A DNA stretch of 64,000 nucleotides. Source: Legionella quinlivanii (lineage in GTDB: Bacteria; Pseudomonadota; Gammaproteobacteria; Legionellales; Legionellaceae). Made by a program: the position numbers and the translations under genes. The DNA is taken from NCBI RefSeq assembly GCF_003265995.1, contig NZ_MVJN01000004.1:248001-312000 (forward strand). Reading direction: 5' to 3'. The notes under the pieces were generated by a model that did not search any database, had not been told where the DNA came from, and was given only the letters and a program-made list of their open reading frames with translations. Positions 52,117 through 60,385 of the stretch are shown one piece after another (the first letter of the stretch is position 1; each line of letters opens with the position of its first letter).

Positions 52117-52503
52117 CTAATCCAGATTAATTGTATAGGAATGAGAACCCGTTCCATCATAAATCGTATCGATATAGCGAATACCCGTACAGGACGCCTT
52201 AACCGTTGGATGATTAATAAACGGCCCATCCTTGATGTCTAACAAACACCAATGATGACTATCGTATGCAACCGTGACATGGGCGAAACCGCTTTGACAT
52301 TGCGAGCCATCCTGTATTTCAAAACTGCGGGGGCCAACTGGAGTTAAAACCACCTCTGCATCATGATGAGTCTCTACAATAGCAATGCCTGGATGACTGA
52401 TATCACTTAAACGAAAGTAATCTTTATAGTTACACCAGGTCAGTTCTCCAGCATGAGCAGTGGTCATTAGACTGCTTGCAGCAAGTATTAGCCATTTCTT
52501 CAT
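52117..52503 (-). CDS. Small secreted protein, 128 aa
   Basis: Clear signal peptide MKKWLILAASSLMTTAHA followed by GELTWCNYKDY. The mature protein has four Cys (WCNYK, SQCQSG, HWCLLD, ASCTG), which could form two disulfides, and is beta-rich (EVVLTPVGPRSFEI, HVTVAYDSHHWCLLDI). Not recognised. Probably periplasmic or secreted by a type II system. Monocistronic. Confidence 0.65.
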   Translation of the reverse strand: MKKWLILAASSLMTTAHAGELTWCNYKDYFRLSDISHPGIAIVETHHDAEVVLTPVGPRSFEIQDGSQCQSGFAHVTVAYDSHHWCLLDIKDGPFINHPTVKASCTGIRYIDTIYDGTGSHSYTINLD

Positions 52504-52600
52504 TGTAAATATCCTTATTGGTAAAACAGATTTGGATTATATTGGATACACTTGTGGAAACAAGCAAAGATTTCTGCGGGATAACCTCTGGAACTCCAAG

Positions 52601-52690
52601 GTACGTCATCCTGAACGCAGTGAAGGATCTCCCGAATCTAGCTCAGCTCTAAGCAGTTTGAGATCCTTCGCTACGCTCAGGATGACGTAC
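52601..52690. repeat. Dispersed palindromic repeat, family B copy 1
   Basis: 90 bp with inverted ends GTACGTCATCCTGA / TCAGGATGACGTAC and inner AAGGATCTC / GAGATCCTT. A near-identical copy lies at 55399-55480, and a fragment (CATCCCGAGCACAGCGAGGG) at about 53754. Non-coding; differs in sequence from family A. Confidence 0.85.
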
Positions 52691-52768
52691 CTCGAAGTAA
52701 CTAATTTGAATTTGAAGAGGCAGCTTATCAAGACATTGAGTAGTCTCGATAAGCGTGAAGGATCTGGT

Positions 52769-53626
52769 TTATTTAACCACTTGTATTTGCATTAAATCTT
52801 TGTCCGATGATTTATCCTGAACTTCTTCTACACTTGCTTTCGATTTGGCTTTGAAGAATGGCAGGCAGCTTAACAAAGGATTCGATTTTTTCTTTTCAGG
52901 TAACTCTGTTTTTTCGTTTTTCAGTACAGGCGGTAAATCCAGCTTGCCAAATTTTTTTGCATCTGAATTTTGCAGTAACAGATTCTGAATTTTGTAAGAG
53001 TTTGGAAAAACCGCCTGTGCATCAACGCCCTTCTTAAGCGATACCATTACCCAGTTTGAGCCGTCAGGGGAACGTAATTTATCGAGCGAACCGGCGGCGG
53101 TTAAATTATAATCACCTTTAAGAATGTGCTTTTGTTTGGAGGCACGTAATTCAGCTTCAAAAAAATCCAGGGTGTTGCCGCTCAACAATAAGTAGTTACC
53201 ATTGTCAGGGGAAATCGGTTTTTGTTTATGTAAACCAGACTGATAATAATTCGCAACTGATTTATAGAGAGCACTAAAAGCTTCTGCTTCTTCCTGTGTC
53301 TTAAATAAAACCCCTTTGCGACCCTCTGTTTCTTCATCCGTACACAGCCAGAAAGCGCTCTTTTGGTGGTCTGAAGATTCCTCAGCATCAATGGAGGAGT
53401 TGAATTGGCCGTGTTTTCCAGAGCCAACTCTGAGCTCTGCGTTAGCCGCTAATTTTATACTGTCGAATTTATCTGATTTTTCAACTACTAAAGGAAGAAC
53501 GATGTTTGCTCCAGCGATTAATATTGATTCATTAGGAGCTTTCGTTTCCACTTGTGGCAAACCTAATCTAAGCGCTGTATTTTCTTGCAGCCATTTATCG
53601 GATACTGAAACGGGTTTTATAAACAT
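52769..53626 (-). CDS. Hypothetical protein, 285 aa, effector candidate
   Basis: Not recognised. No signal peptide. A beta-rich N-terminal region (ILIAGANIVLPLVVEKSDKF, KLAANAELRVGSGKHGQF) is followed by GRKGVLFKTQEEAEAFSALY and, later, DYNLTAAGSLDKLRSPDGSN. The last 60 residues are low-complexity, Lys/Pro then acidic (TELPEKKKSNPLLSCLPFFK, SVEEVQDKSSDKD). The cysteine-containing LLSCLPFF could be a membrane-contact patch. The acidic tail is compatible with a Dot/Icm signal. Confidence 0.6.
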   Translation of the reverse strand: MFIKPVSVSDKWLQENTALRLGLPQVETKAPNESILIAGANIVLPLVVEKSDKFDSIKLAANAELRVGSGKHGQFNSSIDAEESSDHQKSAFWLCTDEETEGRKGVLFKTQEEAEAFSALYKSVANYYQSGLHKQKPISPDNGNYLLLSGNTLDFFEAELRASKQKHILKGDYNLTAAGSLDKLRSPDGSNWVMVSLKKGVDAQAVFPNSYKIQNLLLQNSDAKKFGKLDLPPVLKNEKTELPEKKKSNPLLSCLPFFKAKSKASVEEVQDKSSDKDLMQIQVVK

Positions 53627-53852
53627 AGATATCTTTCCAAAATTACAAAGGCACCCATTATATCACCAAAAAGAGCAAAATATCTACATCATGGTGATTT
53701 AACATTCCAATGCACCATTTATATTTAAACCCCGCTCGTAACTCCCCACATCATCCCGAGCACAGCGAGGGATCTCCCTGCAGTTGCACAATATTCACAT
53801 GATCGTATGAATGATAGCTGGAAACCAGGTATATTAAAAATAAATCGCAATT

Positions 53853-53922
53853 ATTTCACTCGATTGAGTGAAATATTCATTATTAGCGCTATAATCAATG
53901 ATATATTACTGAAAATTCACTC
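53853..53922 (+). promoter_or_regulatory. hipBA operator and promoter region
   Basis: Perfect inverted repeat ATTTCACTC-GATT-GAGTGAAAT (53853-53874) and a half site ATTCACTC (53915-53922) upstream of hipB, with TATAAT at 53890-53895 between them. The layout suits autorepression by HipB dimers. The rest of the 313-bp gap (53627-53939) has only a family B fragment. Confidence 0.7.
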
Positions 53923-53939
53923 GCTATGATGAAAAAAAT

Positions 53940-54176
53940 ATGAAACATCCCCATACACTAACCATAGGCCTGGCAATCGAAACAGAAAGGAAGCGAAGAA
54001 GGCTTACCCAAACCCGCCTGGCTGAATTATCCAATACCAGCATTAATTTTGTGAGCCAGATAGAAAGGGGGAAAGCTACGGCACAAATTGGCAAGGTGAT
54101 TAATGTTCTGCAAATTCTAGGCTTACAGCTCGCCATAGAGAAAGGCTCTGCTGGAGTGGTTAATCATAATGAATGA
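53940..54176 (+). CDS. hipB: HipB-like antitoxin (XRE-type HTH)
   Basis: 78 residues, Cro/CI helix-turn-helix: LAIETERKRRRLTQTRLAEL, SNTSINFVSQIERGKATAQI. Binds the operator just upstream and neutralises the HipA kinase. Its stop overlaps the toxin start by 8 nt. The N-terminus carries extra residues (MKHPHTLTIG) before the first helix. High confidence from HTH plus partner. Confidence 0.92.
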   Translation: MKHPHTLTIGLAIETERKRRRLTQTRLAELSNTSINFVSQIERGKATAQIGKVINVLQILGLQLAIEKGSAGVVNHNE

Positions 54177-55356
54177 TTTCAAGAACATTAATAAGCTGAT
54201 TATCTATAAAAATCTGGATCCGGCCGGGATTTTGCAAAGAACGCCGCAGGGTTGTGAATTTCATCTTTACCCTGATTATATTAAAACCAGTAAACTGCCC
54301 TATTTTTCATATTGTATTCCTAATAATTCACCCAATATACTCATCAGCGGTGATAACTTGCCTCCTTTTTTTGCAGGTCTTCTGCCTGAAGGAAGACGGT
54401 TAAATGCACTCATCAGCAAAGTGAAAACCTCTAGTGATGATTTGTTTTCTTTGTTTGCGGCAGTGGGTACTGACTGCATTGGTGATATTTACGTTGGAGA
54501 TCCTTTACCTGCGAAAATAAAAGAACAACCCAAGTTAGATGAAGTAAATTTCTACGCTTATTTTGAAGCGTTGTTAGACCCCTCGAATTCAATATTAGAC
54601 AACAACTCATTAGCCGGAGTTCAGGAAAAAATTTCAGCCTCCATGATTAGTTTTCCACTGAATATTGCAAGAAAAAATAAATCCTATATTTTAAAACTGA
54701 ATCCAAAAGATAAAAATAACTTAATTCAAAATGAATTACATTGCCTCCAGTTAGCAAAAAAGTGTGGTTTTACAGTTCCGAAGGCTAAAATAGTTATTGA
54801 TAAGGATGGCAATTACGGATTATTAATAGAGCGATTTGACAGGATAAACCAGCAGAAACTACATCAGGAAGACGCGTGCCAATTTTTAAATCGCTATCCT
54901 GCGGATAAATATCGTATTAGCATTAATCAAATAGCAGACGCCTTACTACACATAACGAATGCACCTCAGCTTGAAATTTTAAATTTACTTTGCCAATACG
55001 CATTTTCCTATCTTATTTGTAATGGTGATTTACATGCTAAAAATATCAGTTTGCAGACACTTGAGGACGGGATCATTACACTAACACCCCTTTATGATTT
55101 AATTTGTACAGCTATTTATAGTGATTTCAGAATGGCTATCAAAATTGATGGACGTGATGATAATATAAAAAGAAAAACATTTATCACTTTTGCTGAACGA
55201 TATAATATAAGTAAAAAAGCAATTAATTCCGCAATTGATACACTTCTTGAGCGATTTATAAGGCATCATGAGTGCTTATATTTAATCGAAATGCCTGAAA
55301 AGAAGAAAAATTTACTAAATCAGATGATTAGTAGAAGAGTAAATGATTTAGTCTGA
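54169..55356 (+). CDS. hipA: HipA-like serine/threonine kinase toxin
   Basis: Family members phosphorylate glutamyl-tRNA synthetase or another aminoacyl-tRNA synthetase and stop translation. 395 residues. N-subdomain (LPPFFAGLLPEGRRLNALIS) is fused to the kinase. LAGVQEKISASMI is the Gly-rich/phospho-loop region, followed by SYILKLNP with the ATP lysine. The catalytic loop is ICNGDLHAKNISL and the metal Asp is in LTPLYDLI. All kinase residues seem present. Being one polypeptide, it differs from the split HipS-HipT of the three-gene type. Confidence 0.92.
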   Translation: MNDFKNINKLIIYKNLDPAGILQRTPQGCEFHLYPDYIKTSKLPYFSYCIPNNSPNILISGDNLPPFFAGLLPEGRRLNALISKVKTSSDDLFSLFAAVGTDCIGDIYVGDPLPAKIKEQPKLDEVNFYAYFEALLDPSNSILDNNSLAGVQEKISASMISFPLNIARKNKSYILKLNPKDKNNLIQNELHCLQLAKKCGFTVPKAKIVIDKDGNYGLLIERFDRINQQKLHQEDACQFLNRYPADKYRISINQIADALLHITNAPQLEILNLLCQYAFSYLICNGDLHAKNISLQTLEDGIITLTPLYDLICTAIYSDFRMAIKIDGRDDNIKRKTFITFAERYNISKKAINSAIDTLLERFIRHHECLYLIEMPEKKKNLLNQMISRRVNDLV

Positions 55357-55398
55357 ACAGGATGCTCTAAAGTTTTTTTTCAATCAAATCGTCTTAAC

Positions 55399-55480
55399 GT
55401 CATCCTGAACGAAGTGAAGGATCTCCTGAATCTGGCTCAGTTCCAAGCAGTTTGAGATCCTTCGCTACGCTCAGGATGAC
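55399..55480. repeat. Dispersed palindromic repeat, family B copy 2
   Basis: Closely matches 52601-52690 in the same orientation: CGTCATCCTGAACGAAGTGA at left and GCTACGCTCAGGATGAC at right, with AAGCAGTTTGAGATCCTTCG in common. It lies just downstream of hipA. Confidence 0.85.
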
Positions 55481-55588
55481 ATACCTGGGGAGTAACGTTT
55501 TTTTCGACACTGACCTCTTGCCTGATTAATTTAATAATAACTTAAGCATTTAATTCTACAATACCAATTTATTCATTCAGGTAAAGTT

Positions 55589-56434
55589 GTGCAAACAAGA
55601 ATATTATGGCGCTCAGATACTCGACCTTTTGCTGAGAATTTTGAGGGGTTTTATCCCAGGGAAGCGATCGATGAGCAGTTTCATTCCAGATGGTGGTTAA
55701 AATCCATACGATCAAGGTCTGACGCAGATACCTATCCTTATGCCTATTCTGTTGAGGCAATTCAACAAAAATGTGTGTGCATGAGCTTCAATATGAATAG
55801 TGCCGCGATGTTCCCTTTAGGAAATGCCAGGGAAAGAAAAAGTTATTTATACGCTATTGTAATGCCAGAGCCGATCAAATTGGCTATGAATTGCATGCCC
55901 ATTACGAATCAAAGCATTTGTTATCCTATAGTGAATAATGCACTCGATCTACATTCCTTTCAGACGCAATTAGCTATTTATAATTCTACAAATACTGAAA
56001 TACCTCCTGATTACAAAATGGCCTCTTGCCAAACCCTTTCTGCTTATGAATGTATCGCCACGCATGTGCCCGCTTCAAATATTGTTTGCGGAGTTGAAAT
56101 CACACAGCATAAGCCAATAAAAGAAACATTCGGGTTTTCAACGCTGGTTACAAGCAGTTTCACGATTAATGGAGAAATTGTATTTAATCCAAACTTCAGG
56201 CAAGAACAAAAGATAGTAGCCTCTGATTTAGAAAATAAACCTGCCGTAGAAGTTATCGATTATTCCGATGACGTTAATACAATCACCTCTTGCATTAAAG
56301 ACGCTCAGCGGCAATTATTTTTCACACCTAAAACCATGTATTCCCTGGGAGGGAAAACGATTAAAAATTTAAATTTTATTCCAGAAAAAACCGATGAAGA
56401 GGACCGCGAGAGATATCGCTTGCTAGAACTCTGA
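55589..56434 (+). CDS. Cholera/pertussis-type ADP-ribosyltransferase-like protein, effector candidate
   Basis: 281 residues from GTG 55589 (AGG 7 nt upstream). ILWRSDTRP at residues 5-13 parallels the LYRADSRP / VYRYDSRP start of cholera and pertussis toxin A chains (Arg8). CVCMSFNMNSAAMFPLG at 62-78 sits where the S-T-S strand is, keeping Ser66. AYECIATHVPASNIVCGVEI at 152-171 matches the catalytic Glu strand (E-V-S-A...I-P...I.G), giving Glu154. So an R-S-E triad is plausible, although the first Ser of STS is Cys and the second Glu of ExE is Ala. No signal peptide, unlike the exported toxins; a type IV substrate is more likely. C-terminus EKTDEEDRERYRLLEL is acidic. Confidence 0.65.
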   Translation: MQTRILWRSDTRPFAENFEGFYPREAIDEQFHSRWWLKSIRSRSDADTYPYAYSVEAIQQKCVCMSFNMNSAAMFPLGNARERKSYLYAIVMPEPIKLAMNCMPITNQSICYPIVNNALDLHSFQTQLAIYNSTNTEIPPDYKMASCQTLSAYECIATHVPASNIVCGVEITQHKPIKETFGFSTLVTSSFTINGEIVFNPNFRQEQKIVASDLENKPAVEVIDYSDDVNTITSCIKDAQRQLFFTPKTMYSLGGKTIKNLNFIPEKTDEEDRERYRLLEL

Positions 56435-56556
56435 TTAGCTTCCATCGCGAGGGATCAACTCTCTTAAACCAGGATTAGGCTACCACCTCGCGCATTCCTA
56501 TTTTATACTATGGAGCTTAACGCTTATTTTTGACTATAACTTGCGCAGGAAACACA

Positions 56557-57870
56557 ATGACCGGTCAATCCGATACCCCTGAACTTCTTAAAATACCCAA
56601 TTCTTTCTATGTACAAAATGTTCCTTTCGATCTAGAAACCGTTCGGACTCTTGCACATACCTGTAAGAAATTTTCTATTTTTCGACAAAAAAATTCTTAC
56701 AGGGATGCCTATGCTCTAATGAATTGTTTTGTTGAGGGAAATTATGATAGAGCAGAAAAAATTGTAATAGAAAATCCTGATGCAATGTTTACGCAGGTTA
56801 ATTTTCATTTTAAGCTTCGAACTGATAACAAAGAAGCTCCTGATTTGGAAAAATCCGTGTTCTGCTCTAAATATACCAGCCCCTTGCAATATGCTCTGGA
56901 AATTAATCATGAGCGCATGCTGGCTATTTTTGAAAGCCACACAAAAGATAAACCTGAAACCAGGGAAAAATTTGAAAATTGCAAGAAGCAGTTTCCACCA
57001 TTAGATATCTATCGACTACTGGATCGAGTCGCGCATGCGGATTACGCAGAAGCGGAAAAATTAGCCAAAGCAAACCCTGATTTAATCTTACAACATGCTA
57101 TTTATTACAGCAACACGCAAATTATAGAAGGAATCCCTGAGGGATCTGATCCCAAATTCATTTATGGACCTGCAACGGCAGAATATATCAGCCCATTGAA
57201 ATTAGCTTTTAAAAACTATGATAGTTATATGTGGACAATGTTTTCGGCATTGACTGACAATCAGGAGCAATTTAACCAGCAAATAAAAGAACAACAGGAA
57301 CATTATAATATTAAGCCTTTATTAAAAGCTTATGACAATTACTTAGCTCTCTTTGGCGAATACGTTAAAGCATGCAGCAACGGCAATCTGCAAGCAGCAG
57401 AAGAAGAAGAGTTCTGCGAAAGATTGAATAGTGCATTTAACAAGGTGGGCGAAGAGCAAAAGAAAATGCCTCGTCATATGTTATTAGAAATATTTCGCCC
57501 TACACTTCCAAAAGATGACGCAGTTGAGGATAACGCTGCAATAATTTTTTCCCCCTCTTTTGTTTGGAATGCGCGTCACGATTTTAGCATCACAAAAAAT
57601 GAGCGCCCTCCTCTTCAGTATATAGGCTTCTTTGAGCAGTGCTTTACCGAAATGGAGAGAGCTCTGCCTTTTCTTGGCATGGGGGCTAGCATTGCCAGAG
57701 GAGACACGATAGAGGGTGCGTTCCTATGTGAACGGTTTTGGCCAGCAATTACCGATCGCAATAATTTCTCAAGACTGTATGATACAAGAGTTAAAGAATT
57801 CAAGGATGAATTATTAGCGGCTTTAGAAAAAACTGATTCTCATTCTTTACTAAGCTTGAACATGAGGTAG
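56557..57870 (+). CDS. Effector-like protein, paralogue of the 25-kb gene
   Basis: 437 residues from ATG 56557 (CAGGA 6 nt upstream); a TTG frame at 56530 adds nine residues but has no SD. The N-terminal pair LLKIPNSFYVQNVPFDLETV / RTLAHTCKKFSIFR is F-box-like, with helical ankyrin-like repeats after it (FVEGNYDRAEKIVIENPDAM). Shares YTSPLQYALEINHERMLAIF, EYISPLKLAFKNYDSYMW and PRHMLLEIFRP with the 24976-26220 product. Two diverged copies in 64 kb mark a gene family. Probable host-directed effector (inference). Confidence 0.7.
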   Translation: MTGQSDTPELLKIPNSFYVQNVPFDLETVRTLAHTCKKFSIFRQKNSYRDAYALMNCFVEGNYDRAEKIVIENPDAMFTQVNFHFKLRTDNKEAPDLEKSVFCSKYTSPLQYALEINHERMLAIFESHTKDKPETREKFENCKKQFPPLDIYRLLDRVAHADYAEAEKLAKANPDLILQHAIYYSNTQIIEGIPEGSDPKFIYGPATAEYISPLKLAFKNYDSYMWTMFSALTDNQEQFNQQIKEQQEHYNIKPLLKAYDNYLALFGEYVKACSNGNLQAAEEEEFCERLNSAFNKVGEEQKKMPRHMLLEIFRPTLPKDDAVEDNAAIIFSPSFVWNARHDFSITKNERPPLQYIGFFEQCFTEMERALPFLGMGASIARGDTIEGAFLCERFWPAITDRNNFSRLYDTRVKEFKDELLAALEKTDSHSLLSLNMR

Positions 57871-57963
57871 CGAATAAGAACTTGTTTTTTTCAGCATTTT
57901 AATTCAGGCTCTGCTTTAATTTAAATAACTGAAAGGCATTATCGTTTCATCTAAGGGAATGAT

Positions 57964-60183
57964 ATGGATATAGTTATTGTTGGAGGCGGCGCATCCGGTA
58001 TTGCCGCTGCTTTCACTTTAGCCAATGAAAACCACAATGTGACTATCATTGAAGAACTCGAGCATCTGGGTGGGCATTGCTTTGGAGTGAAAGTATCTGA
58101 TAAGCAGGGCCAGTCCTGGGTTCTGGACGCCGGCGTGACTGATTTTAACCAGGATCAATTTCATCATTTCAAACAATTTATCGATTTTTTCAAGATCCCT
58201 TATCATCCTATCAATCAAAGCCTGGCGATCATAGATGAACGCAATAACCTGGTGTTTGCCAATATTGACGGTACGGTCTTCATCCGAAAAGATTGCCCTC
58301 TTGACCAGGAAGTCTATTTAAACGAAATCAATCGTTTCCGCATGGAAAGTCTGGAATTTCTGTTGAGCAATCCAGATTCAGAAATTTCCCTGGGTAATTA
58401 TCTTAAGAACCAATCTTACAGCAAAATTTTTAGTGAAGAATATATTTATCCAAGAGCAACAGCCTGCTTTCAGGTTCCCAATAGTAATCCTGAAAATTAT
58501 CGTTTGATTCCATTACTTCAGTTTTGGCAAATTCACGGGATTATTGGTTCCACTGGGAAACGTATGGCTTTAAATGACGGGATGTTTAGTTATACTGAAG
58601 TATTCAAAAACTGGTTTATTAAAAAAAACAGCAATAATCGGATCATGCTTAAGAAACGAGTTCTAGGAATTGCTCGTCATGGTCATAAAATTTCTATTCG
58701 GGCAAGCAGTAACTCCGGAGAAAATATATCACTGACTTTTGATCATGTAATCATCAGCATTAATCCATACCACGCCATCAGTCTTTTTGAAGATGCGAAA
58801 AAATATGAAAAGAATTTACTAGTCAATTTTCCCTGGCAGCGGGCGACATTCACTATTCATAGCGATAGCAGTATCATGCCAAAAGAAAAAGCACATTGGG
58901 GAGGATATAATTGCCTGTATGCTCCAGAGTCCTCAACTATTTTAAGACCCACTATTACTTTTTATATCAATAAAATTAAAAATCTCCCTGCACAGATTCC
59001 AGATGTTTTCCTGACACTTAATCCATTCAAACAAATTGATCCAGATAAAATCTATCAGCAGAAGTTTTATATTCACCCTTCGATGATCCATTCCAGCCAA
59101 ATCAGCAGGCAGTATATAAATGAAATTCAAGGTGAAAATAATACCTGGTACTGTGGTTCCTATCTCATACCTCCCCACGTACATGAGTCTGCATTTATTA
59201 GTGGAATTGAAGTAGCTAACAAGCTCTTGCAAAGCGTAAAAATCCCAACAGATTTAAGAAATAAATCCAACTATAATTCATTGTATTTTAGTGATTTCAT
59301 TGAAAAATTAACTGTCTTTTCTGGTCTTGATCCGATTATATTTCATGATATTGGTCTAATATCAACGATTGAATCATTTCCAGCGAACACTTGTATATTT
59401 AAGCAATATACCCCAGCAGATGGAATGTACATCATTATTACGGGTGAAGTTACGATTGCAGCTCAATCCAGTATGAAGGTAGTTGCAACCCTTGGCGCGG
59501 GAGAACTATTTGGAGAGCTTGGCATTTTAGCCAATATCCCAAGAACGGCAAGTGCCATTGCCAAAACCGATAGCCAGGTATTTTTTATTCAAAAAAATAT
59601 CCTGGATGCGATTTTCAATCATTCCAACTATTCAGCATTTATATTCACCCAAAGAATCATCAACTATGTGGCACAGCACATTGAACAAACCTGCTGCAAA
59701 CTTAATTTCACACCCATAATAAACAAGGAATCGGGGCGCCCAAAGGCATTTGATGTTCTGAGCAGCAGACAAAAAGCCCGTGTAGGATCTTTCGATATAT
59801 TTTCTTTATTACCAGAGCAGTATAAACAAGATTATTTAAAAAAAATCAGCTTTTATCATTATGATAAAAACTCCGATATACCTATAACAATTACTAATCA
59901 ATTCTTGCTGATAATGATTGAGGGAGAGGCACAGATTTTAGTAGACAAGGACAATCAGGAGACATCAATTATTAAAATCAGCTCTGGGGAAATAATAAAT
60001 CCCTGGGTTGTTTCGGATATCCACATAAACTGTTTTAAAATAATCCCAACTAAAAAAATCTTTTTTGCAGCCCTTTCACCAGAGTGTCTCAACTATTCTA
60101 AATTTACAGACCTTGTTATTTCCGTTTATAAAAAAATCAAAATTAAACTCGCTGAACTACAAAATCGCATCAATGAATTGTAA
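57964..60183 (+). CDS. FAD-dependent amine-oxidase-like protein fused to cyclic-nucleotide-binding domain
   Basis: 739 residues. The N-terminal 430 carry a dinucleotide fold (DIVIVGGGASGIAAAFTLAN, then EELEHLGGHC) and end WYCGSYLIPPHVHESAFISG, the flavin-binding C-terminal motif of amine-oxidase-like proteins. Residues about 460-580 are a cyclic-nucleotide-binding domain: GMYIIITGEVTIAA, GELFGELGILANIPRTASAI with the phosphate-binding cassette Glu and Arg. A further CNB-like repeat (FLLIMIEGEAQILVDKDNQE) follows near 650. No membrane segment. The fusion suggests flavin enzyme activity controlled by cAMP/cGMP, but substrate and ligand are unknown. Confidence 0.8.
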   Translation: MDIVIVGGGASGIAAAFTLANENHNVTIIEELEHLGGHCFGVKVSDKQGQSWVLDAGVTDFNQDQFHHFKQFIDFFKIPYHPINQSLAIIDERNNLVFANIDGTVFIRKDCPLDQEVYLNEINRFRMESLEFLLSNPDSEISLGNYLKNQSYSKIFSEEYIYPRATACFQVPNSNPENYRLIPLLQFWQIHGIIGSTGKRMALNDGMFSYTEVFKNWFIKKNSNNRIMLKKRVLGIARHGHKISIRASSNSGENISLTFDHVIISINPYHAISLFEDAKKYEKNLLVNFPWQRATFTIHSDSSIMPKEKAHWGGYNCLYAPESSTILRPTITFYINKIKNLPAQIPDVFLTLNPFKQIDPDKIYQQKFYIHPSMIHSSQISRQYINEIQGENNTWYCGSYLIPPHVHESAFISGIEVANKLLQSVKIPTDLRNKSNYNSLYFSDFIEKLTVFSGLDPIIFHDIGLISTIESFPANTCIFKQYTPADGMYIIITGEVTIAAQSSMKVVATLGAGELFGELGILANIPRTASAIAKTDSQVFFIQKNILDAIFNHSNYSAFIFTQRIINYVAQHIEQTCCKLNFTPIINKESGRPKAFDVLSSRQKARVGSFDIFSLLPEQYKQDYLKKISFYHYDKNSDIPITITNQFLLIMIEGEAQILVDKDNQETSIIKISSGEIINPWVVSDIHINCFKIIPTKKIFFAALSPECLNYSKFTDLVISVYKKIKIKLAELQNRINEL

Positions 60184-60385
60184 ATATATTTAACCATGAA
60201 AATTTACTTTTTTTACAATTATCCAATTAAATCTCACAAAAAATTTATTCTTAATAATTTCATAATATCTGTGGTAGTATAATTCTCAAAAGCTATTTAA
60301 TGCAGCTGAATACATAGTGCTGCAGTACCAGCATTTAACCCGGCTTTAAATTATAATGGCCAACTAATTTTTTTGAGAATGAAGT

